A stretch of 47,462 bases of DNA from Methanobrevibacter sp. (lineage in GTDB: Archaea > Methanobacteriota > Methanobacteria > Methanobacteriales > Methanobacteriaceae), in the NCBI GenBank assembly GCA_017407115.1, contig JAFQXD010000048.1, positions 1 through 47,462 on the forward strand. The letters run 5' to 3'. Shown piece by piece: positions 45,525-47,462 of the stretch (positions are counted from its first letter, which is position 1; each line of letters begins with the position of its first letter). Under the pieces are notes generated by a model, which saw only the letters and a list, made by a program, of their open reading frames with translations, searched no databases and had not been told where the DNA came from. The translations under genes were made by a program, and so were the position numbers.

Positions 45525-46994
45525 CTAATCCCTAAGCAACCTGTTTACACCAGCGATATATGCCTTTACACTAGCATTAATAATATCCGCTTCGGTACCT
45601 CTGGCAGATACAACCTTTTCTCCTTTTTGGAGTTTAATAATTACATCAATAAAAGCATCAGTACCACCAGTAATTGCATCTACGTGATATTCTATCAAAT
45701 CAATGTCTTTGAAAACATCTAAAGATTTAATTGCATTGATGGCAGCATCAACAGGACCTAAACCAACACCTGCATTGAGAATTTGCTCACCATCAATAGT
45801 GATTTTAACAGAAGCAGTAGGCATTACCTTATTACCTGATACGATAGTGACCTCATCAAGCTTAATTCTATCTTCATGATCTATTTCCAAAATATTGTCT
45901 GCAATAACCTGTAAATCCACATCAGTGACTGTTTTTCCTTTATCCGCCAATACCTTAACATTATCGCAAATTTGCTGAAGCTGATTATCATCAACCTCCA
46001 AACCCAATTCCATTAACCTGGAATTAAGACCATGAGTTCCCATATGTTTTCCAATTACAAATTTACGTGTTCTTCCAACAAGTTCAGGAGTAATTGGCTC
46101 ATAAGTAGCGGAATTTTTAATAATTCCATCAGAATGAATGCCTGACTCATGTGCAAATGCATTTTCACCAACGATTGCCTTATTCGGCTGGATATATACA
46201 CCTGTCAATCTTGCAACCAGTTTTGAAATATCATAAATTTCATTGATTTTTACATTAGTTGAGAATTGAGGAAGTAACCTATCAATACTCACAACACATT
46301 CCTCAAAAGATGTATTTCCTGCCCTCTCACCAATACCATTGATTGTAGTATGAATTTCTGATGCTCCACCCTTAATAGCAGATAATGTATTTGCAACTGC
46401 AAGACCAAAATCGTTATGGCAATGACATGCAACAGGCACATCAATATCCGTTAACTTATTGAATAATTCTAAAGAAGTATCAGGAGTCAGAATACCGACA
46501 GTATCACAAACACATATCCTATCAGCACCATGTTCAATTCCATTTTCATAAACTGATTTTAAAAAATCAAAATCACTTCTTGACGCATCTTCGGCAGATA
46601 ACTCTACAATTAAACCATGATCTTTACAATAATCTATGGCATTATTGGATAAGTCAATTAAATCTTCACGAGTGGTTTGCAATTTTTCATTAATATGTAA
46701 ATCAGATGTTGGAACAACAAGATTAACCCCGTCAACATCACAATCAATGCAAAAATCAATGTCTTTATATAATGGTCTGGAAAAACTTAAAATTTCAGCA
46801 CTGAAGTTTTGATTAGTAATTTCTTTAATAGATTCTCTTTCACCTTCAGAAGTAATAGCAGAACCAGCTTCAATATAATCAATACCTATTTCATCTAATT
46901 TGCTGGCAATTCTATATTTTTCTTTTGTAGTTAAAGAAACACCTGGAGTTTGCTCTCCATCACGTAAAGTAGTATCCAATATTTTGATATTCAA
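45525..46994 (-). CDS. cimA: (R)-citramalate synthase / 2-isopropylmalate synthase family
   Basis: 489 residues from TTG 46994, four bases after AGGTGA (46999-47004 on the minus strand); no ATG is near. A reading from ATG 47189 would translate through the 5S rRNA gene and is rejected. HMGL-like TIM barrel: ILDTTLRDGEQTPGVSLT, IEAGSAITSEGERESI, HCHNDFGLAVAN, and NGIGERAGN. The C-terminal LeuA regulatory domain covers about 365-489. EAGSAITS, seen in CimA in place of LeuA's EAGFP-type motif, favours citramalate (pyruvate + acetyl-CoA, isoleucine route). LeuA is the alternative. Confidence 0.8.
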   Translation of the reverse strand: MNIKILDTTLRDGEQTPGVSLTTKEKYRIASKLDEIGIDYIEAGSAITSEGERESIKEITNQNFSAEILSFSRPLYKDIDFCIDCDVDGVNLVVPTSDLHINEKLQTTREDLIDLSNNAIDYCKDHGLIVELSAEDASRSDFDFLKSVYENGIEHGADRICVCDTVGILTPDTSLELFNKLTDIDVPVACHCHNDFGLAVANTLSAIKGGASEIHTTINGIGERAGNTSFEECVVSIDRLLPQFSTNVKINEIYDISKLVARLTGVYIQPNKAIVGENAFAHESGIHSDGIIKNSATYEPITPELVGRTRKFVIGKHMGTHGLNSRLMELGLEVDDNQLQQICDNVKVLADKGKTVTDVDLQVIADNILEIDHEDRIKLDEVTIVSGNKVMPTASVKITIDGEQILNAGVGLGPVDAAINAIKSLDVFKDIDLIEYHVDAITGGTDAFIDVIIKLQKGEKVVSARGTEADIINASVKAYIAGVNRLLRD

Positions 46995-47040
46995 AAAATC
47001 ACCTAAAAATGTTGCAATAACGGTATTATGTAAAGAAAAA

Positions 47041-47050
47041 TAATATAAAA
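47041..47050 (-). promoter_or_regulatory. Putative TATA box of cimA, just downstream of 5S rRNA
   Basis: The minus strand reads TTTTATATTA, 47-56 bases before TTG 46994. It would allow cimA expression independent of the rRNA operon. Confidence 0.4.
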
Positions 47051-47089
47051 AAACAGTTAAAAGTAAATAATAATTGTAATAGAAAAAGC
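47051..47089 (-). terminator. Putative oligo-T terminator of the rRNA operon
   Basis: On the minus strand the 5S 3' end is followed by GCTTTTTCT and several T-rich runs. No hairpin beyond the 5S terminal stem is seen. Archaeal RNA polymerase often stops at oligo-T alone. Confidence 0.4.
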
Positions 47090-47202
<113 letters not shown>

Positions 47203-47346
47203 TACTTATACTATTACAAATGAGTATGAAAAATAAATTATAATAATGTGCAACGTTCACCCAAACTGTTAACACCTAACTAGATTATTATTAGACCATA
47301 CATCACTTGAACAAAGATCAATATTAGTCTACTAACAATTAAAATA
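47203..47346 (-). other. 23S-5S intergenic spacer
   Basis: AT-rich spacer between the two rRNAs. No tRNA cloverleaf was found. Confidence 0.6.
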
Positions 47347-47462
47347 ATGCAAGCGAACAATTGGAAGCAGCGGACTCAACAACTCGGAAAAAAAACCTCG
47401 AAGCTTACATCCCTACCCCATCAAACAAGTCTTCTACTCGCGTCCTAAGCAATCTATTTTCA
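47347..47462 (-). rRNA. 23S ribosomal RNA, 3' end only (cut by window edge)
   Basis: The minus strand contains TTGATGGGGTAGGGATGTAAGC followed by GAGTTGTTGAGTCCGCTGCTTCC. This corresponds to the conserved 3' end of archaeal 23S (GAUAGGCUGGGUGUGUAAG... GAGUUGUUUAGCCUGCCAGUACUAA). The rest of the gene lies beyond the window. The mature 3' end is an estimate (47345-47358). Confidence 0.75.

Noticed and set aside
47203..47346. tRNA in the 23S-5S spacer
   Set aside because: No acceptor/T-arm pattern (GTTCRANNC) or cloverleaf could be drawn on either strand.

Overview
The window comes from an AT-rich genome of a gut- or rumen-type methanogenic archaeon, most likely Methanobrevibacter or a close relative in the Methanobacteriales. 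The evidence is a complete energy-converting hydrogenase A (eha) operon, a formylmethanofuran:H4MPT formyltransferase, archaeal GatDE, split GMP synthetase, NreA, the KEOPS subunit Cgi121, VorCBA, archaeal TATA promoters, and several secreted beta-helix/Ig-like 'adhesin-like' proteins typical of pseudomurein-walled Methanobrevibacter. Species was not determined.

Layout. 1-13.3 kb is accessory: two divergent adhesin-like genes (the first cut by the window edge; the second apparently starting on ATC), a compact 2TM-2TM-LytTR-DUF3021 regulatory cassette, a two-gene operon pairing a phytol/dolichol-kinase-like membrane protein with a tocopherol-cyclase-like protein, a third adhesin-like gene, a half-size EamA transporter followed by a 33-residue zinc-ribbon protein, uracil uptake and salvage (uraA-upp), and a secreted Ig-repeat protein ending in a papain-fold cysteine peptidase. 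13.4-27.6 kb is one long leftward operon, ehaABCDEFGHIJKLMNOPQR, continuing into a second formyltransferase (Ftr), a PfkB sugar kinase, a further polyferredoxin and a CBS protein. A TATA box lies at its head and a strong hairpin/T-tract at its end. The 6-cluster EhaP and 10-cluster EhaQ identify it as Eha rather than Ehb.

27.7-38.4 kb is mostly rightward: an NAD-sugar epimerase and a CPBP protease, then an XRE-cupin regulator, an acyl-CoA synthetase and vorCBA, which together look like a route from short or branched acids through acyl-CoA to 2-oxoacids. gatD and gatE (Gln-tRNA formation) follow. 38.4-43 kb holds a YhhQ-type queuosine/archaeosine-precursor transporter, a small TM2-like protein, a C_GCAxxG_C_C redox protein divergent from trxB, a 48-residue membrane microprotein with an apparently leaderless promoter, and guaAA-small acidic gene-guaAB. 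43-47.5 kb holds nreA, a DegT-like PLP protein, cgi121, citramalate synthase, and then the 3' end of an rRNA operon on the minus strand (5S and the 3' end of 23S).

Start codons were re-assigned for many genes from Shine-Dalgarno positions and neighbour overlaps; each case is explained in the entry. The most unusual content is the tocopherol-cyclase-like/phytol-kinase-like pair, the LytTR cassette with 21-bp-spaced direct repeats at its promoter, the ATC-start adhesin gene, and the new small genes at 8711-8812 and 40851-40997. All family names rest on motifs read from the sequence; no database search was run.
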